A program made the translations under genes and the position numbers. The notes under the pieces were generated by a model, which worked only from the letters and a program-made list of their open reading frames with translations, did not search any database and was not told the origin of the DNA. This document shows, in pieces, positions 19,539 through 30,524 of a DNA stretch of 50,632 bases. Origin of the DNA: Gammaproteobacteria bacterium (GTDB taxonomy: Bacteria > Pseudomonadota > Gammaproteobacteria > Arenicellales > Poriferihabitantaceae); the NCBI GenBank assembly GCA_011523765.1, contig WTGA01000017.1, positions 1 through 50,632 on the forward strand. Reading direction: 5' to 3'. Positions within the stretch are counted from its first letter, which is position 1, and each line of letters opens with the position of its first letter.

Positions 19539-19595
19539 CCGCCTGGAGCCCGGGAAATCCGGGATTCCCGAATCTTCCGGGGGCGGGAAGGGCGC

Positions 19596-21857
19596 CTAGT
19601 TTTTCCGGTTGCCGATGTCGTCCGGCAAGTCCTTGGGGATTTCCGGCATCGCGGTCACTCCTCCCATCGAGTTGACCGATGACCCGAACCCTTTCTGGCT
19701 CTTGCCCCCGCTTTTCGGAGACTTGGGCTTCGCGGACCGGTTGCCTTGCCGCTGGTGAATCAAATCATTGGTTTCCGTGGGGCCGAGATGCCGCCCCTTG
19801 CCGTGGGCGGCCGTCTTTCCAGGTGATTTTGCCGGCTTGACCCCCGCCGTGTTCCGGCTGGTGCCCGGTTTTCGTGTCGTGGCTTTTTTTCGCTGGTGCT
19901 TGGGATTGCCCGGCTGGCTTTTTCCCTGTCTGGGTGTGCGACCATCGGGCCGGGGCCTCGGGGACTGTTTCTTCGGGGCTCCCTGAGTCCCTCCCTTTCC
20001 GGTTCCTCGCTTTTTCGCCGTGGCTTTCTTTGTCCGGTGACGGCTTGGCTGACGGTCCGGTCGGTCCGTGCCCTTTTGCGGTGGTTTTCTTTTGGACCTG
20101 GCGGCGGGGGCGGGTTCGACGCTCCCGGCGGCAGGGTCGGTGTTGGACGGGCTACCAAACAGCACGGTGGTCAGTCGCTTGATCAACCCCGGGGATTCCG
20201 CAGGCTCTGCAGAGGCCTTGGACCGCAAACTGGCGGGAGGCGCCTCGTGACCGATCTGGTCGAGTTCAATGCTGGCCTTTTCCGGCCGGTTCATCTTCAG
20301 GCTTGCGGTCACGTTGGACCGGGTATTTTCAATGTCCACTTTTTGTTCGAAACTGGAAACGCCGGTGAGTTCATCGAGTTCATTGCTGGACAGCCGTTTG
20401 ACCTGGTAATGCGGGCTGTCGAGTTCATCGCTGGGAATAATGATAATCCTGGATGCCAGGCGGGTTTCCAGCTGGCTGAGTTCGTAGCGCTTTTCATTCA
20501 ACAGGTAGGTGGCCATGTCCAGCGGCAACGTGACCTGGACCGCCTCGGTGTTTTCTTTCAGGGCCTCCTCTTCGATCAACCGCAACAAATTCAGCGACGA
20601 GGACACTACGCTGCGGATGGTGCCCGTTCCTTCGCATCGCGGGCATTGCCGGTAATTGGCTTCACTGATGGAAGCCCTCAAGCGTTGCCGGGACATCTCG
20701 AGCAGTCCAAAACGGGAAATCGGGCCGGTCTGGACACGTGCCCGGTCTGCACGCAGTGCCCCTTTGAACCTGGATTGAACCGCCTGCTGGTTCTTGTGAA
20801 CCGACATGTCAATCAGGTCAATCACGATCAGGCCTCCCAGGTCCCGGATTCTCAATTGCCTGGCGACCTCCTCGACGGCTTCCAGGTTGGTGTGCAGGGC
20901 GGTTTCCTCGATATCCGCACCCTTGGTTGCCCGGCCTGAATTCACGTCGATGGAAATCAGGGCTTCGGTGTGGTCGATGGTGATGGATCCTCCGGACCGC
21001 AGCCCCACTTCCCGCAAGAACGCAGAACTGATCTGGCTTTCGATCTGGTAACGCGAGAACAGAGGAATGCCGTCCTGGTACAATTTCAGTTTCTTGGCAT
21101 TGTGCGGCATGACCTGGAGGATGAAACGGTGGGCGCGCTCATGGACTTCGGGGTCATCCACGATAATTTCCGAGACATCCGCGGAAAGATGGTCGCGTAT
21201 GGCGCGGACAATCAAGTTGCTTTCCTGGTAAATCAGGAAAGGAGCCTTGAGTTTTGCGGATTCCTGCTCGATAACCTCCCAGGTCTTCATGAGAAAGTTC
21301 AGGTCCCACTGGAGTTCATCCTGGGTGCGGCCGATTCCTTCGGTTCGCGCAATCAGTGAATGCCGCGAATCCACATCCAGATTCGCCAGCAACTGGCGCA
21401 ATTCCGCACGGTCTTCTCCGGCGATGCGCCGGGATATGCCGCCCCCCTTGGGATTGTTTGGCATAAAGACCAGGAATCGGCCTGCGAGACTGATGAATGT
21501 GGTCAGTGCCGCACCTTTGGTACCGCGTTCGTCCTTGTCGACCTGGACGACCATCTCCTGACCCTCCTTGATCACCGAATTGATTTTTACATTGGCGATG
21601 GAGGTCTTGGAGTCATAGTTTTGGAAATAATCCCGATAGATTTCCTTGAAGGGAAGAAAGCCCTGTTTCTTGGTGCCGTAATCGACGAAACACGCTTCCA
21701 GGCTGGGTTCCACCTTGGTGACCTTGCCCTTGTAGATATTCCCTTTTTTCTCGGACCGGACTGCGGATTCAATATCCAGGTCAACCAATTGTTGCCCGTC
21801 TACCAGGGCAACCCGCAACTCTTCCGCATGCGTTGCGTTAAACAACATTCTTTTCAT
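19596..21857 (-). CDS. rne: Ribonuclease E
   Basis: A 753-residue endoribonuclease that starts RNA decay and processes rRNA and tRNA. It has an S1 domain near residues 35-120 (KGNIYKGKVTKVEPSLEACFVDYG), a 5' sensor, and the DNase I-like catalytic part with SIDVNSGRATKG and LIVIDLIDM (the two Mg-binding Asp). The Zn-link CPRCEGTG lies near residue 402, close to the position of C404 in E. coli. The last 190 residues are a disordered Lys/Pro/Arg-rich tail, much shorter than the E. coli scaffold (1061 residues total), so any degradosome would be reduced. I choose ATG 21857 over an earlier one five codons upstream, because GAGGAAGG is placed 5 bases before it. Confidence 0.95.
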   Translation of the reverse strand: MKRMLFNATHAEELRVALVDGQQLVDLDIESAVRSEKKGNIYKGKVTKVEPSLEACFVDYGTKKQGFLPFKEIYRDYFQNYDSKTSIANVKINSVIKEGQEMVVQVDKDERGTKGAALTTFISLAGRFLVFMPNNPKGGGISRRIAGEDRAELRQLLANLDVDSRHSLIARTEGIGRTQDELQWDLNFLMKTWEVIEQESAKLKAPFLIYQESNLIVRAIRDHLSADVSEIIVDDPEVHERAHRFILQVMPHNAKKLKLYQDGIPLFSRYQIESQISSAFLREVGLRSGGSITIDHTEALISIDVNSGRATKGADIEETALHTNLEAVEEVARQLRIRDLGGLIVIDLIDMSVHKNQQAVQSRFKGALRADRARVQTGPISRFGLLEMSRQRLRASISEANYRQCPRCEGTGTIRSVVSSSLNLLRLIEEEALKENTEAVQVTLPLDMATYLLNEKRYELSQLETRLASRIIIIPSDELDSPHYQVKRLSSNELDELTGVSSFEQKVDIENTRSNVTASLKMNRPEKASIELDQIGHEAPPASLRSKASAEPAESPGLIKRLTTVLFGSPSNTDPAAGSVEPAPAARSKRKPPQKGTDRPDRQPSRHRTKKATAKKRGTGKGGTQGAPKKQSPRPRPDGRTPRQGKSQPGNPKHQRKKATTRKPGTSRNTAGVKPAKSPGKTAAHGKGRHLGPTETNDLIHQRQGNRSAKPKSPKSGGKSQKGFGSSVNSMGGVTAMPEIPKDLPDDIGNRKN

Positions 21858-21916
21858 TATTACCTTCCTCAACCTGATCCGGGGACTCGGTCCCCGCCCA
21901 TCAGGCCGTATTCGTA

Positions 21917-21937
21917 TTTATCCCGGTTGGGGATAAA
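21917..21937 (-). promoter_or_regulatory. Stem-loop in the rne leader
   Basis: TTTATCCC and GGGATAAA form a perfect 8-bp stem around a 5-base loop, 60-80 nt upstream of the rne start. In E. coli RNase E binds hairpins in its own leader and reduces its expression. This hairpin stands in a comparable place, but the autoregulatory role here is inference. Confidence 0.5.
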
Positions 21938-22743
21938 TGCTAAAAACCGTGGAACGCTTAACGGTGGATCAACAGGGAAAGAAGAGTGGGAAAGGCGGAG
22001 AAAGGACCTTCATTGCATACGATACCATTGCATGATCAGCCCGTTACACCGGATTGTGAAGGAATAAACTGAACATGATTCCATCTGTCAGCGGTACATG
22101 GAATGCTGAAATTCCAAGGGGACCGGGCTGGCCTCATCGGCATGCATACCCTGCGTTTTGTCCGCATTCGTATAGCCAGATGTATCCATGATTCGGTTCC
22201 GCTCTCCAATTCTTGCTTCGTATCCAATGCCACCTGGCCAAGGCAACCCGGCAGGATGATTTGCTGGCATCGGACTCAACCTGCCGGCCACCCGGTTTCC
22301 CGATGATTGGGAGAAACCGGCCGACAGCGGTTGTCTTCTATCGTTTCATGGCCACTTCCAGGTGAACCGGGCTGCAGGTTGCAAACCTGTCCAGTACCTT
22401 CCGGTTCCGGTGTGCCATGACCTTTGACCATTTTGCAGGCCCCGTTTACAGGCCCCGTATGGGCGTTTCCACCCGAAATGTGGCCACCCTTTGCGGCCAC
22501 CAGTCAAACTGTTCATTTAGTCGCAGGGATCATATCCCCGATTGCAGAATATGCGGCACAAGGCCGCATTCCCACGGAAAACCCGGCTGCCGGTCCTGGT
22601 CACTGTCCACAGTGGCCGGCTCAGCACCCAAAGAGCATCCCGGTCGACCAAGTGACTATAACAAGCCTGCAGGAGGAATACAAGACAATCCAATGTGCGA
22701 CAGAACCGGACAATTCCATTTGCTTCGAACATGCCGGAGCCAC
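21938..22743. other. Long intergenic region between rne and tRNA-Val
   Basis: About 800 bp with no gene I can support. It likely holds the rne promoter and the distal leader. A second hairpin is present at 22292-22320 (CCGGTTTC/GAAACCGG, 13-base loop). A short direct repeat occurs near 22437-22460. Open frames here have no recognisable family. Confidence 0.5.
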
Positions 22744-22773
22744 TTGTTGTGTTCGGGGCGGACAGTGTGTAAA
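22744..22773 (+). promoter_or_regulatory. Putative promoter of tRNA-Val
   Basis: TTGTTG (22744-22749), an 18-base spacer and TGTAAA (22768-22773) form a plausible sigma70 site. They are followed by a GC-rich stretch before the tRNA, as is usual for stable-RNA promoters under stringent control. The match to consensus is only moderate. Confidence 0.4.
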
Positions 22774-22788
22774 CTCCCGCGCCTCAAC

Positions 22789-22865
22789 AGGCGCGTAGCT
22801 CAGTTGGCTAGAGCACCACCTTGACATGGTGGGGGTCGTTGGTTCGAATCCAATCGCGCCTACCA
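22789..22865 (+). tRNA. tRNA-Val (GAC)
   Basis: A 77-nt tRNA with encoded CCA. The acceptor stem AGGCGCG pairs fully with CGCGCCT. The D arm contains AGCTCAGTTGGCTAGAGC, the anticodon stem CCACC/GGTGG encloses TTGACAT with anticodon GAC, and the T arm carries GGTTCGAATCC. It is followed by the thrS leader. Confidence 0.97.
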
Positions 22866-22878
22866 GAAACCATGAAAT

Positions 22879-22970
22879 GACCAGGCAGCCTGGTCGCGGA
22901 CATTCTGAACGAAAGATTCAGAGGGTTGTCGTTTGATTCCAGAAACCGCGCGCTCTGCAGTGGGGAGCGC
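22879..22970 (+). promoter_or_regulatory. Three stem-loops in the thrS leader
   Basis: Between tRNA-Val and thrS are three perfect hairpins: GACCAGG/CCTGGTC with a 3-base loop (22879-22895), TCTGAA/TTCAGA with loop CGAAAGA (22904-22922), and GCGCTC/GAGCGC with a 9-base loop (22950-22970). E. coli ThrRS represses its own translation by binding leader hairpins that mimic tRNA-Thr. I see no loop with a clear CGU-type anticodon mimic, so a similar control is only a possibility. Confidence 0.4.
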
Positions 22971-22999
22971 CACTGAAACGGCCAAATAGCCGATTGCCA

Positions 23000-24895
23000 A
23001 TGCTGCAGATTGCCCTTCCGGACGGTTCAGTCCGTGCTTATGATCATCCGGTTACCGTCGCGAATGTCGCCAGTGACATTGGTCCGGGTCTCGCCAAAGC
23101 GGCCATCGCCGGAAAAGTCGATGGCCAGGTGGTGGATACCAGTACCCGATTATCGGATGACTGTGCGCTGGAGATTGTGACTGCCCGAAGCGACGAGGGA
23201 CTGGAGATTATCCGGCACTCCACGGCACACCTGCTGGCCCAGGCGGTCAAGCAGCTTTTCCCGGATGCCCAGGTCACGATCGGGCCGGTGATTGAAAACG
23301 GTTTTTACTACGATTTCTCCTATCCGGCCGGTTTTTCCGAAACTGATCTGGAAAAGATTGAAGAACGCATGTCGGCGCTGGCCCGGGCGGACCATGCGGT
23401 AGTGCGGTCGGTTATGGGCCGCGACGAAGCGGTGGACCATTTCCGCAGGGAGGGGGAACTGTACAAGGCGGAAATCATCCGCAGCATCCCCGGTGGTGAG
23501 CCAATCTCCCTGTATGGCCAGGATGACTTTGTTGACCTGTGCCGGGGGCCGCATGTCCCTAGCACCGGCCATCTCAGGGCGTTCAAGTTGATGAAGGTGG
23601 CTGGTGCGTATTGGCGGGGGGATTCCCGCAATGAGATGCTGCAAAGGATTTATGGCACCGCCTGGGCGGATGCCAGGCAGTTGAAGGCCTATCTCCGGCA
23701 ACTGGAAGAGGCAGAAAAGCGGGACCATCGAAAACTCGGCCGGCAGCTGGACCTGTTCCATATGCAGGAGGAAGCCCCGGGAATGGTCTTCTGGCATCCC
23801 AGGGGATGGACACTGTACCAGATCCTGCAGCAGTACATGCGCACTGAACAGCAAAAAAGGGGATACCAGGAAATCAATACGCCGGAAGTGGTGGATTTCA
23901 CCTTGTGGAAAAAATCCGGGCACGCCGACAAATTTGGAGAGGATATGTTTTCAGTGCAGTCAGAAGGACGCGACTTTGCTCTCAAACCCATGAATTGCCC
24001 GTGTCATGTCCAGGTATTTAACCAGGGTTTGAAAAGCTACCGGGACCTGCCTCTGCGGTATTCGGAATTCGGGTCCTGCCATCGAAATGAGCTCTCCGGT
24101 GCGCTGCATGGACTGATGCGGGTCCGTGGTTTTGTGCAGGACGACGGACACATATTCTGCACCGAAGACCAGATCCAGGATGAAGTGTCGGACTTTATCG
24201 ATTTTCTCCATCATGTCTATTCCAGGCTGGGGTTTACGGATATCCTGTATCGTCTTGCCACACGCCCGGAGAACCGGGTGGGCACCGATGAAAGCTGGGA
24301 GAAATCGGAAGCGGCCTTGGCCCGGGCACTGGACCACAAGGGGTTGTCCTGGGAGGAATTGCCGGGAGAGGGGGCTTTCTACGGACCCAAAATCGAATTT
24401 TCCCTGAAAGACGACCTCGGGCGCATCTGGCAGTGCGGCACCATGCAGGTGGATTTTTCCATGCCGGGAAGACTGGATGCCTCCTATGTTGCGAAGGACG
24501 GTTCGCGGCAAACCCCGGTCATGCTGCATCGCGCCCTGCTCGGTTCCATGGAGCGTTTTATCGGCATACTGATCGAAAACTGGGAAGGAAAATTTCCGGT
24601 ATGGCTGTCGCCCGTCCAGGCCGTGATCATGAATATTACGGACAAGCAGCAAGAATATGCCCGCGGGGTCGAAAAAACGTTGAAAAAACAGGGATACCGG
24701 GTGGAATGTGACTTGAGAAACGAGAAGATCGGCTTTAAAATCCGCGCGCACACATTACAGCGCATCCCCTATTTGCTCATCGTTGGTGACCGGGAAGTTG
24801 AAACCCGGACCATTGCCATTCGAGCGCAGGGCGGTGACGACCTCGGCACCATGCCCGTCGAGGAATTTGTCAGGGTGTGCCTGACCGGCCGGTGA
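23000..24895 (+). CDS. thrS: Threonine-tRNA ligase
   Basis: A 631-residue class II synthetase. It has the N-terminal TGS domain ([23 protein letters not shown]), the N2 editing domain with [24 protein letters not shown], and the catalytic core. Motif 2 is visible in the region [20 protein letters not shown]. The Zn site uses Cys of MNCPCH and later His residues. The anticodon-binding domain follows, with [15 protein letters not shown] 23000 (MLQIALPDG) matches the N terminus of E. coli ThrS better than the in-frame TTG two codons earlier. It is the first gene of the classic translation operon and lies about 135 bp after tRNA-Val. Confidence 0.97.
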   Translation: MLQIALPDGSVRAYDHPVTVANVASDIGPGLAKAAIAGKVDGQVVDTSTRLSDDCALEIVTARSDEGLEIIRHSTAHLLAQAVKQLFPDAQVTIGPVIENGFYYDFSYPAGFSETDLEKIEERMSALARADHAVVRSVMGRDEAVDHFRREGELYKAEIIRSIPGGEPISLYGQDDFVDLCRGPHVPSTGHLRAFKLMKVAGAYWRGDSRNEMLQRIYGTAWADARQLKAYLRQLEEAEKRDHRKLGRQLDLFHMQEEAPGMVFWHPRGWTLYQILQQYMRTEQQKRGYQEINTPEVVDFTLWKKSGHADKFGEDMFSVQSEGRDFALKPMNCPCHVQVFNQGLKSYRDLPLRYSEFGSCHRNELSGALHGLMRVRGFVQDDGHIFCTEDQIQDEVSDFIDFLHHVYSRLGFTDILYRLATRPENRVGTDESWEKSEAALARALDHKGLSWEELPGEGAFYGPKIEFSLKDDLGRIWQCGTMQVDFSMPGRLDASYVAKDGSRQTPVMLHRALLGSMERFIGILIENWEGKFPVWLSPVQAVIMNITDKQQEYARGVEKTLKKQGYRVECDLRNEKIGFKIRAHTLQRIPYLLIVGDREVETRTIAIRAQGGDDLGTMPVEEFVRVCLTGR

Positions 24896-25070
24896 CCCGC
24901 AGGCCGCAAGTAGGGTAGCAGTAGACTGTCAGGACAATTGCTGAGATAATGCGGGAATCGGCTTGTTGGCGGGGGTGGGGCGGCTGTGCAATACCGGCCG
25001 GCACCCGCGTGGTGCAACGGGGGATTGGGCAGGATTGAGGTTCCTAGCAAGAGCCGCAGATTGCAGGGCG

Positions 25071-25099
25071 TTCCGGTTGCAGGGGTTCAGCAACCGGAA
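25071..25099 (+). promoter_or_regulatory. 10-bp stem-loop between thrS and infC
   Basis: TTCCGGTTGC and GCAACCGGAA form a perfect 10-bp stem with a 9-base loop, about 100 bases before infC. The 304-bp thrS-infC gap (24896-25199) holds no gene; this hairpin is its one strong structure. No T tract follows, so an intrinsic terminator is unlikely. An RNA processing or pausing site is possible. Confidence 0.5.
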
Positions 25100-25199
25100 G
25101 GGAAAAGTATGCGGCCGGGTGTCCCGGGAAACCGTGCCGTCGCAGGCCGGAGAATCCTGGCCCCCTGAACGGGTGGATTAACCAGACGAGGAAACAGAC

Positions 25200-25718
25200 A
25201 TAGCCAGAACAAAACAGAGAAATTTAAACGGTCAGATTACGAGCGACCCGGTTCGGGTGATCGGAAGCGACGGGAACCAGTTGGGTATTGTATCCCTTGA
25301 AGATGCCATTGCAGTTGCAGCGGAAGAAAACCTGGACCTGGTTGAAATTTCACCCAGCGCAGCTCCGCCGGTTTGCAAGGTAATGGATTATGGAAAGTTT
25401 CTTTACAACGAAAACAAGAAGCGGCAGGATGCCAAGAAAAAACAGAAACAGATCACCATCAAGGAAATCAAATTTCGACCGGGCACCGATGTCGGGGATT
25501 ACCAGATCAAGCTCAGAAAGCTGACGGAGTTTCTGCAGGTTGGCAACAAGACAAAGGTGACCATGCGGTTCCGGGGCCGGGAGATGGCGCACAAGGAACT
25601 GGGGCTTGAGATGCTGGACAGGGTGGGGAACGACTTGGCCGACATTGCGGAAATCGAGCAGACCCCGGCTCTTGAAGGCCGGCAGATGGTCATGGTGATG
25701 GCGCCCAAGAGGAGGTAA
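25200..25718 (+). CDS. infC: Translation initiation factor IF-3 with an AUA start codon
   Basis: A 172-residue IF-3 that checks the start codon and splits ribosomes. The reading frame continues upstream of the first conventional start (GTG 25257), reaching ATA at 25200 and giving a normal N terminus: [14 protein letters not shown] stop codon lies nearby upstream, and no ATG or GTG exists that would restore the conserved N-terminal NGQI segment. infC is known for rare start codons (AUU, AUA, AUC), through which IF-3 represses its own mRNA. A purine-rich ACGAGGAA precedes it. The N domain (to about residue 75), Lys-rich linker and C domain ([15 protein letters not shown]) are all complete. rpmI and rplT follow, and the operon is likely under L20 control as well. 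Confidence 0.93.
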   Translation: MARTKQRNLNGQITSDPVRVIGSDGNQLGIVSLEDAIAVAAEENLDLVEISPSAAPPVCKVMDYGKFLYNENKKRQDAKKKQKQITIKEIKFRPGTDVGDYQIKLRKLTEFLQVGNKTKVTMRFRGREMAHKELGLEMLDRVGNDLADIAEIEQTPALEGRQMVMVMAPKRR

Positions 25719-25845
25719 GGTGGACCGCCACCCGGTTTGGCCGGATGGCGGCCCGAACAGGCGAGAAGTAGTCCAATCCAGAACTACCATTGCTTTGAAC
25801 ATGAAACCAGTGGGATCACGACCACTGCAAATACTGGAGAAAACC

Positions 25846-26043
25846 ATGCCAAAACTGAAAACCTGCAGAGGTGCTGCAAAGCGTTTCAAGCGGACATCGA
25901 CGGGTAAATTCAAGCGATCGCAGTCGCACCTGAACCATATCCTGACCAAGAAATCCACCAAGCGCAAACGTCATCTGCGTCATGCCAGCCTGGTGGACGC
26001 TGCCGACCATGCTGCGGTCAGGCAGATGCTGCCATACAGTTGA
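25846..26043 (+). CDS. rpmI: 50S ribosomal protein L35
   Basis: A 65-residue, strongly basic protein of usual L35 length. Typical features are the N-terminal MPKLKT, the [15 protein letters not shown] segment and the [10 protein letters not shown] stretch. ATG 25846 is used. It lies 127 bp after infC and 13 bp before rplT; the gap before it is where the E. coli operon forms the L20-binding structure that represses rpmI and rplT. Confidence 0.96.
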   Translation: MPKLKTCRGAAKRFKRTSTGKFKRSQSHLNHILTKKSTKRKRHLRHASLVDAADHAAVRQMLPYS

Positions 26044-26056
26044 ACGGGAGCCGATC

Positions 26057-26416
26057 ATGCCAAGAGTAAAACGCGGGGTTGTGGCCAAGGCCCGACACAA
26101 AAAAGTTCTCAAGCAGGCCAAGGGCTATCGGGGCGCACGCAGTCGTTTGTTCAAGGTCGCCAAACAGGCGGTCGATAAAGCGGGCCAATACGCCTACCGG
26201 GACCGGAGACAGCGTAAACGTCAATTCCGGGCATTGTGGATTGTCCGGATCAATGCAGCGGCCAGGGAGCATGACATGAGTTACAGCCGGTTTGTCGCTG
26301 GCCTGAAAAAAGCGGCCATTGACCTGGACCGGAAAGTGCTGGCAGACATTGCGGTGAATGACAAGGCCACCTTCGGCCGCCTGGCGGAACAGGCAAAGCA
26401 GGCCCTGGCCAATTAG
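26057..26416 (+). CDS. rplT: 50S ribosomal protein L20
   Basis: A 119-residue protein of normal length, needed early in 50S assembly and, in E. coli, repressor of its own operon. It opens with [29 protein letters not shown] and has the conserved [18 protein letters not shown] core. ATG 26057 follows rpmI by 13 bases. Confidence 0.97.
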   Translation: MPRVKRGVVAKARHKKVLKQAKGYRGARSRLFKVAKQAVDKAGQYAYRDRRQRKRQFRALWIVRINAAAREHDMSYSRFVAGLKKAAIDLDRKVLADIAVNDKATFGRLAEQAKQALAN

Positions 26417-27751
<1,335 letters not shown>

Positions 27752-27769
27752 GTATCGGGGAACCTGTTC

Positions 27770-30157
27770 ATGTTGGTAAGTGAATCCTGGCTTCGGGAGT
27801 GGGTCTGCACCCCGGTCAGTTCCGAGGCACTGTCTGAGCGGTTGACCCTGGCGGGTCTGGAAGTGGAGTCGGTGGACACGGCCGGCCCCCACCTGGATAG
27901 TGAACGGATCATCGTCGGGCAGATCACGGCCGTGACCCGGCACCCGGAAGCTTCGCGGCTCCATGTATGTGAAGTGGACACCGGGGCTCCTTCCATCCGC
28001 CATATCATCTGCGGGGCCAACAACACCCGAACCGGTTTGAAAACAGCGGTCGCACTGCCCGGCGCCGTGCTCCCCCGGTCCGGGGAGGTCGGGGTCCGGA
28101 CGGTTCACAAAGTGCGGTCTGAGGGCATGATTTGTTCCAGCGCGGAACTGGGACTGGAGGAGCGTTCGGAAGGCATACTGGAGCTCGATGGGGATGCGCC
28201 GCTCGGGACCGCCATCGTCGATTACCTGGATTTGCGGGACCCCTTGTTCCGGCTTGAATTGACTCCCAACCGGGGAGATTGCCTGGGAATCGTTGGGGTC
28301 GCCCGGGAAGTGGCGACGCTGACGGGCGGCCAGCTGGCTGCGGGTACGACTCCGGAGAACCGGCTGACTTCCCGGGCCGCGCTCGAAATCGTTCTGGAAG
28401 CTCCGGCCGGGTGCCCGCGATATATCGGGCGTGCCATTACCGGGATTGACATGTCTGCCAAAACACCGGACTGGATGGTGGAAAGGCTCCGTCGGTCCGG
28501 GATGCGCAGTATCAACGTTGTGGTGGATGCCACCAACTACGTGATGCACGAACTGGGCCAGCCCATGCATGCATTCGATTTGTCCAGAATCCGGGGGGGT
28601 ATCCGGGTAAGGATGGCGAAGAACGGGGAAACCCTCACGCTCCTGGATGGCAATACCGTGACGCTGGATACGGAAAACCTGGTCATTGCGGACCATCAAA
28701 ATGCGATTGCACTGGCCGGGATTATGGGTGGGGAAAGCACCGCGATTTCGTTCGATACCCGGGATATCTATCTGGAGGCCGCCTATTTTTCGCCCTCCGC
28801 GATTTTGGGGCGGGCACGGCGGCTGGGCATGCAGACCGATGCCTCCCACCGGTTTGAGCGCGGCGTGGACAGCCGGTTGCAGGAACAGGCCATCGAGCGG
28901 GCGACGGAACTCGTACTCCGCATTGCGGGGGGGCATGCCGGGCCCGTTTCCCATGCGCTCGATCAGTCCGCCTTGCCGGAGGTCCCCGCGATCCCGTTCG
29001 ATGAATCGGAAATCAAGCGTATTCTGGGGATCCGTGTCCCGTCCGCAACCATTGCCGAAATTTTGAAAAACCTGGGCATGGACACCGTCCGAACGGAGGA
29101 GGGCTGGAATGTGGTCCCGCCCAGCTGGAGACATGATATCCAGGGCCCCCATGATCTGGTCGAAGAAGTGGGCCGGTGCTATGGTTTTGACCGGATATTG
29201 CCCCGGATGCCGAATGCGGAGCCGCAACTCGGTGCACATCGGGAAAACCGGATTTCCCTGAATGAGATCAAGCGTTCGATGGTGCATCTCGGTTTCCATG
29301 AAGTCATCACGTACAGTTTTGTCGAGTCGGCATCCCAGCAACAGCTCCTCGACCGGGAAGACGCCATCCCGTTGCAAAACCCGATTGCCGATAACATGTC
29401 TGTGATGCGGCAAAGCCTGTGGCCGGGGTTGCTCGGGGCCCTGGTCACCAACCTCAACCGCCAGGAGGAGCGGGTCAGGCTGTTTGAAACCGGCCAGATA
29501 TTCCTGCAGGCGGATTCGGGCAGCCGCCCGGAAATCGAGAAGCTGGGAATGGTCATGAGCGGTCACCGCCGGTCCCGGCAATGGGGGGAAGAGGCGGTTG
29601 AATGCGACTTTTTTGATCTCAAAGGCTGTCTGGAATCCATTTTTGCGCTCACTGGACAACCGGAGAAATTTGAATTTCTCCAATCAGCGCACCCGGCCAT
29701 GCACCCGCAACAGTGTGCCGGCATTGTTTTCGAAAATCGGGAAATCGGGCATCTGGGCAGGTTGCACCCGGTGCACCAGCGGTCCCGTGGCATCGAAAGG
29801 GCGGTTTACCTGGCGGAGTTCGAACTTTCCCCGCTGCGCATTTGCGAATTGCCGGCCTTTGCCGAAATCTCCAAATTCCCTTCGGTGCAACGCGACCTTT
29901 CCGTGATGGTGGAGGAAAGCGTTCCGGTCCAGTCGGTTTTGCAGCGGGTCCGGGAGACCGCCGGACCGCATTTGCGGAAGTTGGAATTATTTGACATTTA
30001 CAGGGGGCCCAATGTGAAAAAAAACAAGAAAAGTTTGGCTTTTGGCTTGACCTTCCAATCCGAGTCAAGCAATCTTACATCATTGGAAATGGAGGAAGTG
30101 GTCGCAACAATAGTGGATGCGCTCAAAGCAGCATTTGGTGCAGAGCTGCGGGCTTGA
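27770..30157 (+). CDS. pheT: Phenylalanine-tRNA ligase beta subunit
   Basis: A 795-residue subunit of normal length. Its domains in order are the N-terminal B1 part, the tRNA-binding OB fold (about 40-150, HPEASRLHVCEVDTG), the B3/B4 editing part with SRAALEIVLEAPAGCPRYIGRAI and VVDATNYVMHELGQPMHAFD, the B5 domain, the catalytic-like core, and the C-terminal FDX-ACB domain (PSVQRDLSVMVEE to VVATIVDALKAAFGAELRA) that binds the tRNA anticodon. ATG 27770 gives a standard N terminus, LVSESWLREWV. ihfA follows after 41 bp. Confidence 0.97.
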   Translation: MLVSESWLREWVCTPVSSEALSERLTLAGLEVESVDTAGPHLDSERIIVGQITAVTRHPEASRLHVCEVDTGAPSIRHIICGANNTRTGLKTAVALPGAVLPRSGEVGVRTVHKVRSEGMICSSAELGLEERSEGILELDGDAPLGTAIVDYLDLRDPLFRLELTPNRGDCLGIVGVAREVATLTGGQLAAGTTPENRLTSRAALEIVLEAPAGCPRYIGRAITGIDMSAKTPDWMVERLRRSGMRSINVVVDATNYVMHELGQPMHAFDLSRIRGGIRVRMAKNGETLTLLDGNTVTLDTENLVIADHQNAIALAGIMGGESTAISFDTRDIYLEAAYFSPSAILGRARRLGMQTDASHRFERGVDSRLQEQAIERATELVLRIAGGHAGPVSHALDQSALPEVPAIPFDESEIKRILGIRVPSATIAEILKNLGMDTVRTEEGWNVVPPSWRHDIQGPHDLVEEVGRCYGFDRILPRMPNAEPQLGAHRENRISLNEIKRSMVHLGFHEVITYSFVESASQQQLLDREDAIPLQNPIADNMSVMRQSLWPGLLGALVTNLNRQEERVRLFETGQIFLQADSGSRPEIEKLGMVMSGHRRSRQWGEEAVECDFFDLKGCLESIFALTGQPEKFEFLQSAHPAMHPQQCAGIVFENREIGHLGRLHPVHQRSRGIERAVYLAEFELSPLRICELPAFAEISKFPSVQRDLSVMVEESVPVQSVLQRVRETAGPHLRKLELFDIYRGPNVKKNKKSLAFGLTFQSESSNLTSLEMEEVVATIVDALKAAFGAELRA

Positions 30158-30198
30158 GCAAAGCAGGAAATAACGATACTTCAGAAGTGTAGAACTCA

Positions 30199-30519
30199 AT
30201 GACGGTGACGAAGGCAGAACTGGGGAAAACATTGTTCGACAAGGTCGGACTGAACAAGCGGGAAGCGAAGGATTTTGTAGAAATATTTTTTGAAAAAATC
30301 AGGCAAACCCTGGAAGATGGGTCCTCAGTCAAGCTGTCCGGATTCGGAAGTTTCAGGCTCCGGGACAAAAAATCACGACCCGGACGCAATCCTAAAACCG
30401 GTGAAGAAGTTGCGGTTTCGGCAAGACGGGTCGTGACATTTCGCTCCAGCCAGAAGCTGAAAGCCGGCGTCATGCGGAATTCCTATGAACTGGCCGAAAC
30501 ACTGGGGAGAGGTAGGTAA
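30199..30519 (+). CDS. ihfA: Integration host factor alpha subunit
   Basis: A 106-residue HU/IHF protein that bends DNA as a heterodimer with IhfB. The N-terminal [21 protein letters not shown] helix is typical of IhfA. The [11 protein letters not shown] core and the beta-ribbon tip RNPKTGEEV, with the intercalating Pro, are intact. The position after pheT, before a MerR gene, is a gammaproteobacterial hallmark for ihfA rather than HU. Confidence 0.96.
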   Translation: MTVTKAELGKTLFDKVGLNKREAKDFVEIFFEKIRQTLEDGSSVKLSGFGSFRLRDKKSRPGRNPKTGEEVAVSARRVVTFRSSQKLKAGVMRNSYELAETLGRGR

Positions 30520-30524
30520 TTCCC

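Noticed and set aside
22424-22798. A 124-codon open frame upstream of tRNA-Val
   Set aside because: It runs into the tRNA gene, has no ribosome site worth noting, and resembles no family.
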